Shown here: positions 1-9,574 of the stretch, one piece after another
Layout: every line of letters starts with the position of its first letter
Numbering within the stretch: position 1 is the first letter of the stretch
NCBI GenBank assembly: GCA_017624085.1
Contig: JAGANU010000009.1
Span: 1 to 64,000 of the forward strand
Length of the DNA: 64,000 nucleotides
From: Coprococcus sp.
GTDB lineage: Bacteria > Bacillota_A > Clostridia > Lachnospirales > Lachnospiraceae
Direction: 5' to 3'
The notes under the pieces: generated by a model
What the model saw: only the letters and a program-made list of their open reading frames with translations
What the model was told of the DNA's origin: nothing
Database searches by the model: none
Position numbers and translations under genes: made by a program

Positions 1-10
1 AGCCGATAGT

Positions 11-100
11 GTGTCAAGGAACCTGTCCCCGCTGACACACGTGTCAAGGAACCTGTCCCCGCTGACACACGTGTCAAGGAACCTGTCCCCGCTGGCACAC
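11..100. repeat. Three tandem copies of a 30-bp REP-like element
   Basis: Three head-to-tail 30-base units start at 11, 41 and 71. Each begins GTGTCAAGGAACC and ends TGACACAC; the third has one change (TGGCACAC). Each unit is itself an imperfect palindrome, with GTGTCA and TGACAC arms. The same element occurs as an inverted pair at 21652-21682 and 21750-21780. The copies lie just beyond the rpmF terminator, a typical site for REP-type intergenic repeats. I infer mobilisation in trans by a Y1 (IS200-like, RAYT) transposase, but none is in the window. Confidence 0.85.
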
Positions 101-102
101 GC

Positions 103-135
103 AAAAAGAGCGTACACAAACATGTACGCTCTTTT
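103..135 (-). terminator. Terminator after rpmF
   Basis: A 13-bp perfect stem (AAAAGAGCGTACA and its complement) closes a 6-base loop at 117-122. On the minus strand it is followed by a short T run. It lies 23 bases past the rpmF stop. Confidence 0.85.
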
Positions 136-157
136 ATATGGAAACTAACAATATAAA

Positions 158-340
158 TTACTCAGCAACGCTGATAATCTCTTTCTTGTTGTATGAACCG
201 CAGTTCTTACAAACTCTGTGTGGAACCATTAACTCGCCACACTTGCTGCACTTTACAAGTGTCGGTGCAGACATCTTCCAGTTAGCTCTTCTCTTGTCTC
301 TTCTTGCCTTTGAGCTCTTATTCTTTGGACAAATTGACAT
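158..340 (-). CDS. rpmF: 50S ribosomal protein L32
   Basis: This 60-residue basic protein is a structural component of the large ribosomal subunit. The N-terminus (MSICPKNKSSKARRDKRR) is the conserved L32 start. A zinc-ribbon signature follows, with two CxxC pairs (CSKCGE and CKNCGS), so this is the zinc-binding form. It sits 13 bases after yceD, the usual yceD-rpmF order, and shares its promoter. A strong terminator follows. Length and motifs are typical of the family. Confidence 0.97.
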   Translation of the reverse strand: MSICPKNKSSKARRDKRRANWKMSAPTLVKCSKCGELMVPHRVCKNCGSYNKKEIISVAE

Positions 341-353
341 TATTCACACCTCC

Positions 354-869
354 TCAATTCTTTAAGATGTCACTAAAAACTGATAATCTCGGATCAGGAA
401 CAAAATCATCACAGCAACAACTACCATGATTGAGATTCGTTCCGCACACCTTACAAAGTCCTTTGCAGTCATCCTTACAAAGAATCTGTATTGGAACTAA
501 ACCCATCAGTTCCTTTTTTATAAGTGCGTCCATATCGATATTACAGTCTTCAAAATAGCTTAACTCATCTATCTCATCTACCTTATCAGAATCAAAAACG
601 GAAGTATCAATAACAGAATCAATCACTATCGGAATTGTTTGTTCAAATTCCTCAAGACATCTGTCACACACAAGATTCATAACTACATCAGTATGTCCTG
701 CGATATGGACCTTGTTCTTACCTACCGAAGACATGGCAAGTGTAAAATCATCTGCATGTCCAATCCGGTATTCCATCCCCTTAAACAGGAAGCTTTCAAG
801 GTCAATGTGTACTTCAACGCTTCTAGTCAATCCTTCAGTGGATAAAATCTCAGATAAATCAATTAACAT
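354..869 (-). CDS. yceD: YceD/DUF177 family protein
   Basis: A 171-residue member of the YceD (DUF177) family, linked in other bacteria to accumulation of large-subunit rRNA. The start MLIDLSEIL is chosen because TAGGAG lies 6 bases upstream and because the longer reading frame would begin inside the promoter. Four cysteines in the C-terminal half (CKDDCKGLCKVCGTN) and an earlier CDRCLEEFEQ motif are typical of the family. It is co-transcribed with rpmF, as in most bacteria. The biochemical role is not settled. Confidence 0.9.
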   Translation of the reverse strand: MLIDLSEILSTEGLTRSVEVHIDLESFLFKGMEYRIGHADDFTLAMSSVGKNKVHIAGHTDVVMNLVCDRCLEEFEQTIPIVIDSVIDTSVFDSDKVDEIDELSYFEDCNIDMDALIKKELMGLVPIQILCKDDCKGLCKVCGTNLNHGSCCCDDFVPDPRLSVFSDILKN

Positions 870-897
870 AATATCTCCTAAAAATCGCACATCTGCT

Positions 898-926
898 ATT
901 ATACATATGCAGATATTTCTTGTCAA
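898..926 (-). promoter_or_regulatory. Consensus sigma-A promoter of yceD-rpmF
   Basis: On the minus strand TTGACA (921-926) and TATAAT (898-903) are separated by exactly 17 bases, a perfect match to the vegetative consensus. It drives yceD-rpmF and rules out the longer yceD start. Confidence 0.9.
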
Positions 927-983
927 TAAAATTTTGCAAAATATTGATACAATTCAATCGACTTCTACAAGAATTTGTATTTA

Positions 984-2177
984 TTATTCTGTAACAAGTC
1001 TGACGGTTTCACGGGCAATTGCCAGCTCTTCATCTGTAGGAACAACCCATACCTGAATGCTTGAGCCTTCATCTGATATCTTTATCTCCTCACCACGTAT
1101 AAGGTTCTTTTCCTCATCCAGCGAAATTCCCATAAATGAAAGGCCGTCTATAACTGTCTTTCTGACATATTTATTATTCTCGCCAATACCGGCTGTGAAG
1201 GCAATAGCATCAAGTCCTCCCATGGCAGCGGCATATGCGCCGATAACCTTTTTAACGTTATAACAGAACACATCAAGTGCAAGTCTGCATCTCTCATTTC
1301 CTTCATTCATTCCCGCTTCAAGGTCTCTGAAATCACTAGACACGCCTGAAAGCCCCTGCATACCTGACTTCTTATTTAATATTGCAGTTATGTCTTCTAT
1401 TGATTTTCCTTCCTTAGATGCAATAAACTCTATAATTGCCGGATCAATGTCTCCGCATCTTGTACCCATAGGCAGCCCAGCAAGAGGAGTAAGTCCCATG
1501 GTCGTATCAACGGACTTTCCGCCATCCACTGCTGTTATACTTGAGCCATTGCCCAGATGACAAACAATCAGCTTTGTATCCTCGATATTCTTTCCGATAA
1601 GCTGGGCAAGTCTCTTTGATACAAAGCTGTGACTAGTACCATGGAAACCATATCTTCTTATCTTGTATTTCTCATAGTATTCGTATGGAATGGCATATGT
1701 GTACGCCTTATCAGGCATTGTCTGATGAAAAGCAGTATCAAACACGGCAACCATAGGAACGCCCGGCATATGTGCCTGACATGCCCTTATTCCAATAAGA
1801 TTTGCAGGATTGTGAAGTGGTGCAAGGTCGTTACACTCCTCGATAGCAGACATTACAGCATCTGAAATCACTATGGACTCAGAGAAGCTTTCACCGCCAT
1901 GTACAATTCTGTGTCCAACTGCATCGATCTCTGATAAAGACTTAATTGCGCCTGTATCAGGATCAAGCAGTGCTTCAATAACATACTTTACAGCAGCATT
2001 ATGATCACTCATAGGTGCATCCTTTGTGTATTTTTCCTTGCCTACTGTCTGATGTGTAAGCCTTCCGTCTATGGTTATTCTCTCACATAAGCCCTTTGCA
2101 ATCACAGACTCTGTATCAGAATCTATGAGCTGATATTTCAGTGATGAACTTCCACAATTAATAACAAGAACCTTCAT
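984..2177 (-). CDS. ackA: Acetate kinase
   Basis: A 397-residue enzyme that transfers phosphate from acetyl phosphate to ADP, giving acetate and ATP in the cytoplasm; it is the energy-yielding last step of acetate fermentation. The N-terminal phosphate-binding motif (VINCGSSSLKY), GHRIVHGG and the ATP-binding motif GNGSS are all present. Length is normal for the family. GGAGGA lies 8 bases before the ATG. It follows pta by 32 bases, so the two are one operon in substrate order pta then ackA. No clear terminator is visible downstream. Confidence 0.97.
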   Translation of the reverse strand: MKVLVINCGSSSLKYQLIDSDTESVIAKGLCERITIDGRLTHQTVGKEKYTKDAPMSDHNAAVKYVIEALLDPDTGAIKSLSEIDAVGHRIVHGGESFSESIVISDAVMSAIEECNDLAPLHNPANLIGIRACQAHMPGVPMVAVFDTAFHQTMPDKAYTYAIPYEYYEKYKIRRYGFHGTSHSFVSKRLAQLIGKNIEDTKLIVCHLGNGSSITAVDGGKSVDTTMGLTPLAGLPMGTRCGDIDPAIIEFIASKEGKSIEDITAILNKKSGMQGLSGVSSDFRDLEAGMNEGNERCRLALDVFCYNVKKVIGAYAAAMGGLDAIAFTAGIGENNKYVRKTVIDGLSFMGISLDEEKNLIRGEEIKISDEGSSIQVWVVPTDEELAIARETVRLVTE

Positions 2178-2209
2178 TGCTAATATCCTCCTGCATAATA
2201 TGTATATAT

Positions 2210-3241
2210 CTATCTTTCCTTTGGCGTTGTTTTCATAATTCCAAGCTCCTGCGCCTGTGCCTGGATTGCTGTAATGGCAACAACACCAACTATGTCATCT
2301 GCTACACATCCTCTTGAAAGATCATTTACAGGCTTCGTTATTCCCTGTGTAACAGGTCCATAGGCATCAGCCTTTGCAAGTCTTTGTACAAGCTTATAAC
2401 CAATATTTGCAGCATCCAAATCAGGGAATACCAATACATTGGCATGTCCTGCAACCTTGCTGCCCGGAGCCTTTGATGCTGCCACCTCAGGGACAAGTGC
2501 GGCATCACTCTGAAGCTCGCCATCGCAAAGCAAATCAGGATACTCAGCATTCACTATCTCTGTAGCCTCAATAACCTTATCTACATCAGGATGCTTGGCA
2601 CTGCCCTTTGTAGAATGTGAAAGCATGGCAACAACCGGTTCCTCCTGAACAAGAAGCTCAAAGGATTTTGCTGACTGCTCAGCAATATCTGCAAGCTCTG
2701 AAGCGGACGGGCTCTGATTAAGTCCGGCATCAGCAAACACAAAGGTTCCATTGGCACCATATTCACAATCAGGAACGACTACAAGGAAAAAAGCAGAAAC
2801 AATACGCGTTCCAGGTGCAGTCTTAAGTGTCTGAAGAGCTGCACGAAGAACATCCGCAGACGCATTGATGGCTCCTGCTACCATGCCATCAGCATCATTC
2901 TGTTTAACCATCATACAACCAAAATAAAGAGAATTATTTAGAAGCAAGTCTCTTGCCCTCTCCGGAGTAAGTCCCTTCTTTCTTCTAAGCTCTACAAAGG
3001 CATCTACATATTCGTCAAATTTCTCAAAATTCGCAGGGTTTACAAACTGAGCCTTACTAAGGTCAATATCACCCGCTCTGCTTAATATCTCATCCTTATC
3101 GCCAACCAAAATAATATCAGCAATTTCCTCTGCCAAAACCTTTCCTGCAGCCTCAATTGTTCGCATATCAGAAGTCTCAGGCAATACGATCTTCTTTCTA
3201 TTCTGCTTAGCTCTTTCTTTTAACTGTTCAATAAACTTCAT
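2210..3241 (-). CDS. pta: Phosphate acetyltransferase
   Basis: A 343-residue short-form Pta that converts acetyl-CoA and phosphate to acetyl phosphate and CoA, feeding AckA. The start MKFIEQLKERAKQ is chosen because GGGGGA lies 7 bases upstream; a longer frame reaches 3277 but lacks a ribosome site. Family motifs include LPETSDMRTIEAA near the N-terminus and GCMMVKQNDADGMVAGA in the middle. There is no N-terminal regulatory domain, so this is the short Gram-positive type. It is transcribed with ackA from a promoter at 3282-3310. Confidence 0.96.
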   Translation of the reverse strand: MKFIEQLKERAKQNRKKIVLPETSDMRTIEAAGKVLAEEIADIILVGDKDEILSRAGDIDLSKAQFVNPANFEKFDEYVDAFVELRRKKGLTPERARDLLLNNSLYFGCMMVKQNDADGMVAGAINASADVLRAALQTLKTAPGTRIVSAFFLVVVPDCEYGANGTFVFADAGLNQSPSASELADIAEQSAKSFELLVQEEPVVAMLSHSTKGSAKHPDVDKVIEATEIVNAEYPDLLCDGELQSDAALVPEVAASKAPGSKVAGHANVLVFPDLDAANIGYKLVQRLAKADAYGPVTQGITKPVNDLSRGCVADDIVGVVAITAIQAQAQELGIMKTTPKER

Positions 3242-3281
3242 GTTTATATCCCCCTTTGAATTTATGAAAACACACAATTCA

Positions 3282-3310
3282 AGTTTACCTCACTTGTCCA
3301 TTATTCTCAA
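3282..3310 (-). promoter_or_regulatory. Promoter of pta-ackA
   Basis: Minus-strand TTGAGA (3305-3310) and TAAACT (3282-3287) are 17 bases apart, 41 bases before the pta start. Confidence 0.65.
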
Positions 3311-3381
3311 TAGAAATACACAAAAAAATTGTCTTTTTATATGTACAATCCGTGAATATACACAAATCATTTGATAATAAC

Positions 3382-3963
3382 TTAAATCACATTATTAATC
3401 TGAATCCGCAATTGTCCTATATCACCGGAATTGTCTAAAATATTCGTACAATTTCTCTTATAATAATCTTCACTTTCCTGATTATTTATCACGCACAGCG
3501 CACGCTCTTTTGTAAAACCCCTATACTTAATAAGTCTATCTATTCGAACATCAATATCGGCATATACGTACCATATTTCATGGCAAATGCTCTTGTATCC
3601 GTCCTGAATAAGCAAAGCAGCCTCTATTACATATATGGCAGTGCCTGATTGCTTTTGTTCTTCGATTGAACGGATAATGGCATTTTTCACATTTGGATGA
3701 GTAATTGAATTTAGCAGCTCCAGCTTATCTTTATCTGAGAACACAATATCTCCAAGAAGCTTTCTGTCAATTATTCCATCCGCCTTAAGCACCTCTGTTC
3801 CAAAAACTTTTACTATATCATTGTAGGACACCTCTCCCGGCTCCATGAGCTTATGTGCAAGTGCATCTGCCTCCATGACAAATGCACCATATTCATCTCT
3901 TAATATGTTCAGCACTGCTGTCTTTCCCGAGCCAATGCCTCCTGTAATTCCAATAATCCTCAT
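3382..3963 (-). CDS. coaE: Dephospho-CoA kinase
   Basis: A 193-residue P-loop kinase that phosphorylates the 3' hydroxyl of dephospho-CoA, the last step of coenzyme A synthesis. The Walker A motif is GITGGIGSGKT at the N-terminus. A central DADALAH-type segment (MEADALAHKLMEPG) and VIEAALLIQDG match the family. It begins on the base after the polA stop codon, so the two genes abut and are probably translationally coupled. The polA-coaE order is common in Firmicutes. Confidence 0.95.
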   Translation of the reverse strand: MRIIGITGGIGSGKTAVLNILRDEYGAFVMEADALAHKLMEPGEVSYNDIVKVFGTEVLKADGIIDRKLLGDIVFSDKDKLELLNSITHPNVKNAIIRSIEEQKQSGTAIYVIEAALLIQDGYKSICHEIWYVYADIDVRIDRLIKYRGFTKERALCVINNQESEDYYKRNCTNILDNSGDIGQLRIQINNVI

Positions 3964-6609
3964 TTATTTTGCCTCATACCAGTCTGCACCTACAGTAGCC
4001 TCAACAAGAAGCGGAACATTCATGCTTGCTGCGTTCATCATCTCATTTACAAGAATATCCTTTACAACAGGCACTTCATCCTCCCTTGCTTCTATTAATA
4101 GTTCATCATGAATTTGCAATATGAGCTGAGAGCTAAGTCCAAGCTCCTTTAGTTTTTTGTTTACTCGGATCATTGCTATTTTCATGATATCCGCAGCAGT
4201 TCCCTGTATAGGAGAATTCATTGCCACACGCTCACCAAAGCTTCTCTGCATAAAATTAGACGACTTAAGCTCCGGTATAGGTCTTATTCGGCCAAACATT
4301 GTAGTTACATACCCTGTTTCCTTTGCCTTTTCTACCTGGCCATCCAAATAAGTCTTTATACTTTTGTATGTGTCATAATACTTTTCAATAAAGCCTGCCG
4401 CCTCTTTTCTTGATATTCCAAGGTCCTCAGAAAGTCCAAAGGAGCTGATACCATAAACGATACCAAAGTTAACAGCCTTTGCCTGACGTCTTTGAAGAGG
4501 AGTGACATCATCAGGCTCTACACCAAACACCTCTGAGGCTGTTGTTCTGTGTATGTCAACATTGTTCCTAAAAGCATTCTGCATGACCTCATCACCTGAA
4601 AGATGCGCCAGCACTCGAAGCTCTACCTGAGAATAATCAGCGTCAACAAATACATACCCCTCCTTTGGGACAAATGCCTTTCTAATAAGTCTTCCAAGCT
4701 CAAGTCTCATAGGAATATTCTGAAGATTCGGCTCTGTAGAGCTTATTCTTCCAGTGGCTGTAATTGTCTGATTAAATTTACCGTGTATCCTTCCATCCTC
4801 AGATATATAATTTACAAGTCCTACCGCGTAGGTTGAATTAAGCTTTGTAAGCTGTCTGTATTCTAGTATATCCCCTATTATTGGGTGCTCATTTTTTATC
4901 TTCTCGAGAACATCAACACTTGTTGAATAACCTGTCTTTGTCTTTTTTCCTCCGGAAAGTCCCATTTCCTCAAAGAGTATAGGACCAAGCTGCTTGGGAG
5001 AGTTAATATTAAACTCCCTTCCCGCATAACCTGTTATGCTCTTTGTAAGCTCAGCTATACGGTTTTCAAGCTGTTTACTGTAGCTTACCAGTCTATCCCT
5101 GTCAACTCTTATTCCTCGCTTTTCCATATCATATAATGTGTATATGGTAGGAAGCTCTATAGTCCTATAGAGCTCATACATGTCCATGCTTTTTAGCTTT
5201 TCACACATGACAGGCCACGCCATAAGAGGAATCAGTGTTTTATATGCATAAAGCTTTAAAAATTCACTGCTGATAAATGTAAACATATTGAGCTCTTCTT
5301 TTCCAATAAGCTCCTTCTCTGAAGGAATCACAAGCTCAAGATATCGCTTTGCCAGCTCATCAAAGCTATAGGACTCTGTAATGGGATCAAGGAGATAGGC
5401 CGCAACACTTACATCCACCACATTTTCATCATCATCTGTAAAAGGAAGATACCCAAGACTGCTCTTAAGATCCTGAATGCATAGCATGGCACCGGTTTTT
5501 TTTATATGATTTATAAAATCTAACACACATTGTTCATCTATGGCAGAGGAACAATTAATCAAATATGCCTTATCACTGTCTTTCCCTACACACACGCCCA
5601 GCAGCATATCATCACTTATAACCGGGTATATTCCTACAAGATCTAAAGAAGCAAATGAAGCTTTCAGTTCATCAAGCTCAGCCTTCCCGGAAATCACTGA
5701 CACCTCAGGTTCTATGCACATTGTAACCGGCTTCATATCAAATCTGCCAAGAAGGCTCTTGAAACCCAGTCTTTTAAATAATTCATATGAGCTGTCATTA
5801 AAAGCATTTTCATATACCGTATCAGCAAGCTTAATATCAAGCTCAACATCAAGCTTTATTGTTGCAAGCTCCTTCGATAGGATAGCCTGCTGCGTATATT
5901 GTTTCAGGTTGCTGCTTGCCCTTGGAGGCTTTATCTCGTCTACATGGCGAATGGCATTCTCAAGTGTATCCCACTCACTTATAATTTTTGCAGCGGTTTT
6001 TTCACCGATTCCCGGAACACCCGGTATATTATCTGAAGTATCTCCCATAAGTGCCTTCATATCGATAAATTGAACCGGAGTAACTCCATACAAATTTACT
6101 ATATCGTCCGCATAATAGTTTTCAACTGTGGTTCCACCAAGCTTTGTTTTTGGTATTCTTACAAGAATCTTATCTGTGGCAAGCTGCAGAAGATCTCTGT
6201 CACCTGATACTATAACCACCGAATACTCTTCCCTGTCTGCAATTCTTGAAAGCGTGCCAATTATATCATCAGCCTCAAATCCGCCCTTCTCAACAATAGT
6301 AATATTCATAGACTTAAGAACTTCCTTAATTAGCGGAACCTGCTCTCTGAGTTCATCCGGCATAGGCTTTCTTGTTCCTTTGTAATCACTGTACATTATA
6401 TGTCTGAAGGTAGGCTGTTTTACATCAAATGCAACACATACATTTGTCGGATGCTCTTCATCCATAATCTTAAATATAATATTCAAAAAACCAAGAACAG
6501 CATTTGTGTGAAGGCCTTCGTAATTGGTAAGATCCGGAAGTCCGTAAAAGGCTCTGTTTAATATACTGTGTCCATCTACAATAAGTAATTTGTTTTTTGC
6601 CTCTGTCAT
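3964..6609 (-). CDS. polA: DNA polymerase I
   Basis: An 881-residue family A DNA polymerase for Okazaki-fragment processing and repair. An N-terminal 5'-3' exonuclease domain (about residues 1-300; GDTSDNIPGVPGIGEKTA) is followed by a 3'-5' exonuclease-like domain and the polymerase domain. Polymerase motifs are visible: DADYSQVELR (A, about residue 655), RRQAKAVNFGIVYG (B) and QIHDELLIEA (C, about residue 835). The DxE motif expected at the start of the proofreading domain is missing, so proofreading is probably lost, as in Bacillus and Thermus Pol I. GGAGG lies 7 bases before the ATG. Confidence 0.97.
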   Translation of the reverse strand: MTEAKNKLLIVDGHSILNRAFYGLPDLTNYEGLHTNAVLGFLNIIFKIMDEEHPTNVCVAFDVKQPTFRHIMYSDYKGTRKPMPDELREQVPLIKEVLKSMNITIVEKGGFEADDIIGTLSRIADREEYSVVIVSGDRDLLQLATDKILVRIPKTKLGGTTVENYYADDIVNLYGVTPVQFIDMKALMGDTSDNIPGVPGIGEKTAAKIISEWDTLENAIRHVDEIKPPRASSNLKQYTQQAILSKELATIKLDVELDIKLADTVYENAFNDSSYELFKRLGFKSLLGRFDMKPVTMCIEPEVSVISGKAELDELKASFASLDLVGIYPVISDDMLLGVCVGKDSDKAYLINCSSAIDEQCVLDFINHIKKTGAMLCIQDLKSSLGYLPFTDDDENVVDVSVAAYLLDPITESYSFDELAKRYLELVIPSEKELIGKEELNMFTFISSEFLKLYAYKTLIPLMAWPVMCEKLKSMDMYELYRTIELPTIYTLYDMEKRGIRVDRDRLVSYSKQLENRIAELTKSITGYAGREFNINSPKQLGPILFEEMGLSGGKKTKTGYSTSVDVLEKIKNEHPIIGDILEYRQLTKLNSTYAVGLVNYISEDGRIHGKFNQTITATGRISSTEPNLQNIPMRLELGRLIRKAFVPKEGYVFVDADYSQVELRVLAHLSGDEVMQNAFRNNVDIHRTTASEVFGVEPDDVTPLQRRQAKAVNFGIVYGISSFGLSEDLGISRKEAAGFIEKYYDTYKSIKTYLDGQVEKAKETGYVTTMFGRIRPIPELKSSNFMQRSFGERVAMNSPIQGTAADIMKIAMIRVNKKLKELGLSSQLILQIHDELLIEAREDEVPVVKDILVNEMMNAASMNVPLLVEATVGADWYEAK

Positions 6610-6630
6610 GTATAATCCTCCAAAGCAATG

Positions 6631-7170
6631 TTATTTTAACCCTTTATGATTCAGATTGTATGCCTTTACTTTTTCCATAAAGTCCACGGAAACATCATTT
6701 ATGTTATCCTTATGTTCATAGTACCAGTCAATCTCACTCGTATCATACTGACTATCATCCAATAGCTTGCCTGAAAAAAAGCTGGCGTAATAGTAAGCAG
6801 GCTGTTCATTGAGCTTTGCCCTTTGCTCATATCCATAAACTCTGTCAAGTGCACTGCTGTATAACCATATCATTCCCATAACTACCGCTACTATAACAAC
6901 CATAATAGTAGAACTGGCAATGCGCTTTACCGTTGTAATACGCGCCATCTCCTCGTCCATCTTGTTGTTTAGTGAATCCTTGAAGAATTCCGATACGTTA
7001 TCCGACTCGTCAAGCTGCTTCATTCCCACAATAAGAGTATAATATATTTCAAGCTCCTCATAACAGTTCTTGCACGTTCTAACATGCTTAATAAACTCTC
7101 TGAGTTCATCGTCAGGGAGTTTATTTTCAATAAATGCCATAATTTTAGATTGTGCTTCCAAGCAATTCAT
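6631..7170 (-). CDS. Zinc-finger (anti-sigma-like) single-pass membrane protein
   Basis: A 179-residue protein with a zf-HC2-type N-terminus: His29, Cys33 and Cys36 form HxxxCxxC, and Cys3 may be a fourth ligand. One membrane helix follows at about residues 85-108. The rest, about 70 residues, would lie outside the cell. This is the layout of zinc-bound anti-sigma factors of ECF sigma factors. No sigma factor gene is next to it; its neighbours are greA (88 bases upstream) and polA (21 bases downstream). GAGGT precedes the ATG. The target is unknown, and it could bind some other regulator. Confidence 0.7.
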   Translation of the reverse strand: MNCLEAQSKIMAFIENKLPDDELREFIKHVRTCKNCYEELEIYYTLIVGMKQLDESDNVSEFFKDSLNNKMDEEMARITTVKRIASSTIMVVIVAVVMGMIWLYSSALDRVYGYEQRAKLNEQPAYYYASFFSGKLLDDSQYDTSEIDWYYEHKDNINDVSVDFMEKVKAYNLNHKGLK

Positions 7171-7258
7171 ACTATACCTCGGATTTCTATGAATAAATTA
7201 AATGTAATGTAATGCAAAAGCAACATATATCTAAGCTTAATTAATCTCATACCTGAGT

Positions 7259-7756
7259 CTAATTAATCTCAAATGACCCATCATCCTTCGTATTTTCAAT
7301 ATGTCTGATAACAAGGTAATAAGGCTCTCCCTTCTCTGGAACAACCATGACTCTGTCACCAACCTTATGACCCATAAGAGCTTTGCCTATAGGTGAAACA
7401 TTACTCACCCTGCCATCAAGTACATCCGCTCTTACACTTGTCACGATTCTATATGTTTCTTCTTCATCATCATCCTCAAAATATACAGTTACGGTATTAT
7501 CTATTCCAACCTCATCCTCAGCTGAGGTATCTTCAATAACATCAGCAGTCCTTACCAACCTGTCCAGATATCTGATACGTCTTTCATTGGCATTCTTATC
7601 CTTTTTTGCAGCATAGTATTCAAAGTTTTCGCTGAGATCTCCCTGAGCTCTGGCCTCTTTTACAGCCTCAAGCTTTTCCTTTCTCACAACACACTTTCTA
7701 TACTCAATCTCCTGCTCCATCTTCTCTATATCTTTTTTTGTAAGCTGTTTTCCCAT
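7259..7756 (-). CDS. greA: Transcription elongation factor GreA
   Basis: A 165-residue protein that rescues backtracked RNA polymerase by stimulating transcript cleavage. The N-terminal coiled coil (about residues 1-80) carries the acidic tip region (ARAQGDLSENFEY), and the C-terminal FKBP-like domain includes VSNVSPIGKALMGHKVGD. Length is normal. GGAGGA lies close before the ATG. It is the first gene of a probable operon with the anti-sigma-like gene and polA-coaE. Confidence 0.96.
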   Translation of the reverse strand: MGKQLTKKDIEKMEQEIEYRKCVVRKEKLEAVKEARAQGDLSENFEYYAAKKDKNANERRIRYLDRLVRTADVIEDTSAEDEVGIDNTVTVYFEDDDEEETYRIVTSVRADVLDGRVSNVSPIGKALMGHKVGDRVMVVPEKGEPYYLVIRHIENTKDDGSFEIN

Positions 7757-7773
7757 AATTTCCTCCGGACTTT

Positions 7774-7817
7774 TGATACATATGTATCATAGTATCACAA
7801 AATTGCAATAATGTAAA
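7774..7817 (-). promoter_or_regulatory. greA promoter with adjoining 16-bp palindrome
   Basis: Minus-strand TTTACA (7812-7817) and TACTAT (7789-7794) are 17 bases apart. A perfect 16-bp palindrome, TGATACATATGTATCA (7774-7789), abuts the -10 and covers the expected start site. It could be an operator or a 5' hairpin. Confidence 0.55.
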
Positions 7818-7824
7818 AACAAAC

Positions 7825-7860
7825 AAAACCCAGTTCTGATATTAACCAAAACCGGGTTTA
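7825..7860 (-). terminator. Terminator after ilvC
   Basis: Arms AAACCC and GGGTTT extend to a 10-bp stem with one mismatch, followed on the minus strand by a T-rich stretch. It lies 32 bases past the ilvC stop. Confidence 0.75.
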
Positions 7861-7891
7861 TTGTTCATAAAATATAAAAATCTGAAATAAA

Positions 7892-8923
<1,032 letters not shown>

Positions 8924-8988
8924 TTATCCTCCTAATCTGTTAAAATGACTTATATTCTAACTACCTATGTAAGATAATTAAGATCAAC

Positions 8989-9465
8989 TTAGCCTCTTAC
9001 AAGTCCTGTGAGACCTGTTCTTACAAGCTCAACTATCTCATGGCCCTCAAGTAGTCTGAGGAAAGCTTCACACTTTGTCGTTGTTCCTGTAAGCTCAACA
9101 ATAACGGAATCTGTTGAAACATCAACAATATTTGCTCTAAAAATATCTGCAACTGATATAATGTCTTTTCTTTCAGATGGTGAAGCCTTAACCTTAACAA
9201 GCACCAGTTCTCGGCAAACTGACTTACCCGGTTCAAGCTCAACTATATCTACAACATCCTCAAGCTTATTAAGTTGCTTCTTTATCTGTATAAGACTTGC
9301 CTCATCTCCGCTTACTGCAACTGTCATTCTGGAATAAGCAGGGTTCTCTGTCTCCCCTACAGTTACACTGTCAATGTTGTATCCTCTTCTGCTAAACAGA
9401 CCGGACACTCTACTCAAAACTCCTGATGTATTGTCAACGAGCAGCGACAAAACAATATTACCCAT
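8989..9465 (-). CDS. ilvN: Acetolactate synthase small (regulatory) subunit
   Basis: A 158-residue protein with an N-terminal ACT domain (VLSLLVDNTSGVLSRVSGLF) that binds branched-chain amino acids and sets feedback inhibition of the catalytic subunit. The C-terminal half (ELVLVKVKA and the TGT segment) matches the IlvH/IlvN dimer domain. The start MGNIVLSLLV is supported by AGGTGG 9 bases upstream; the longer frame runs into the promoter. It is transcribed with ilvC. It must partner an IlvB encoded elsewhere. Confidence 0.93.
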   Translation of the reverse strand: MGNIVLSLLVDNTSGVLSRVSGLFSRRGYNIDSVTVGETENPAYSRMTVAVSGDEASLIQIKKQLNKLEDVVDIVELEPGKSVCRELVLVKVKASPSERKDIISVADIFRANIVDVSTDSVIVELTGTTTKCEAFLRLLEGHEIVELVRTGLTGLVRG

Positions 9466-9511
9466 TAGTAAGTACCACCTTTCAACTTGTCTCTTTAAAA
9501 TGCTGTAAGTT

Positions 9512-9540
9512 ATTATAGATACAAATATGGTTATTGTCAA
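9512..9540 (-). promoter_or_regulatory. Consensus promoter of ilvN-ilvC
   Basis: Minus-strand TTGACA (9535-9540), 17 bases, then TATAAT (9512-9517): a perfect sigma-A promoter. The leader before ilvN is only about 40 bases, with no room for a T-box or peptide attenuator. Confidence 0.9.
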
Positions 9541-9574
9541 TTTATAACGTAATTTTTTTGAATAATTACCTGTT

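Noticed and set aside
11..100. Possible CRISPR array
   Set aside because: The 30-base units are directly joined with no spacers, and no cas gene is in the window.
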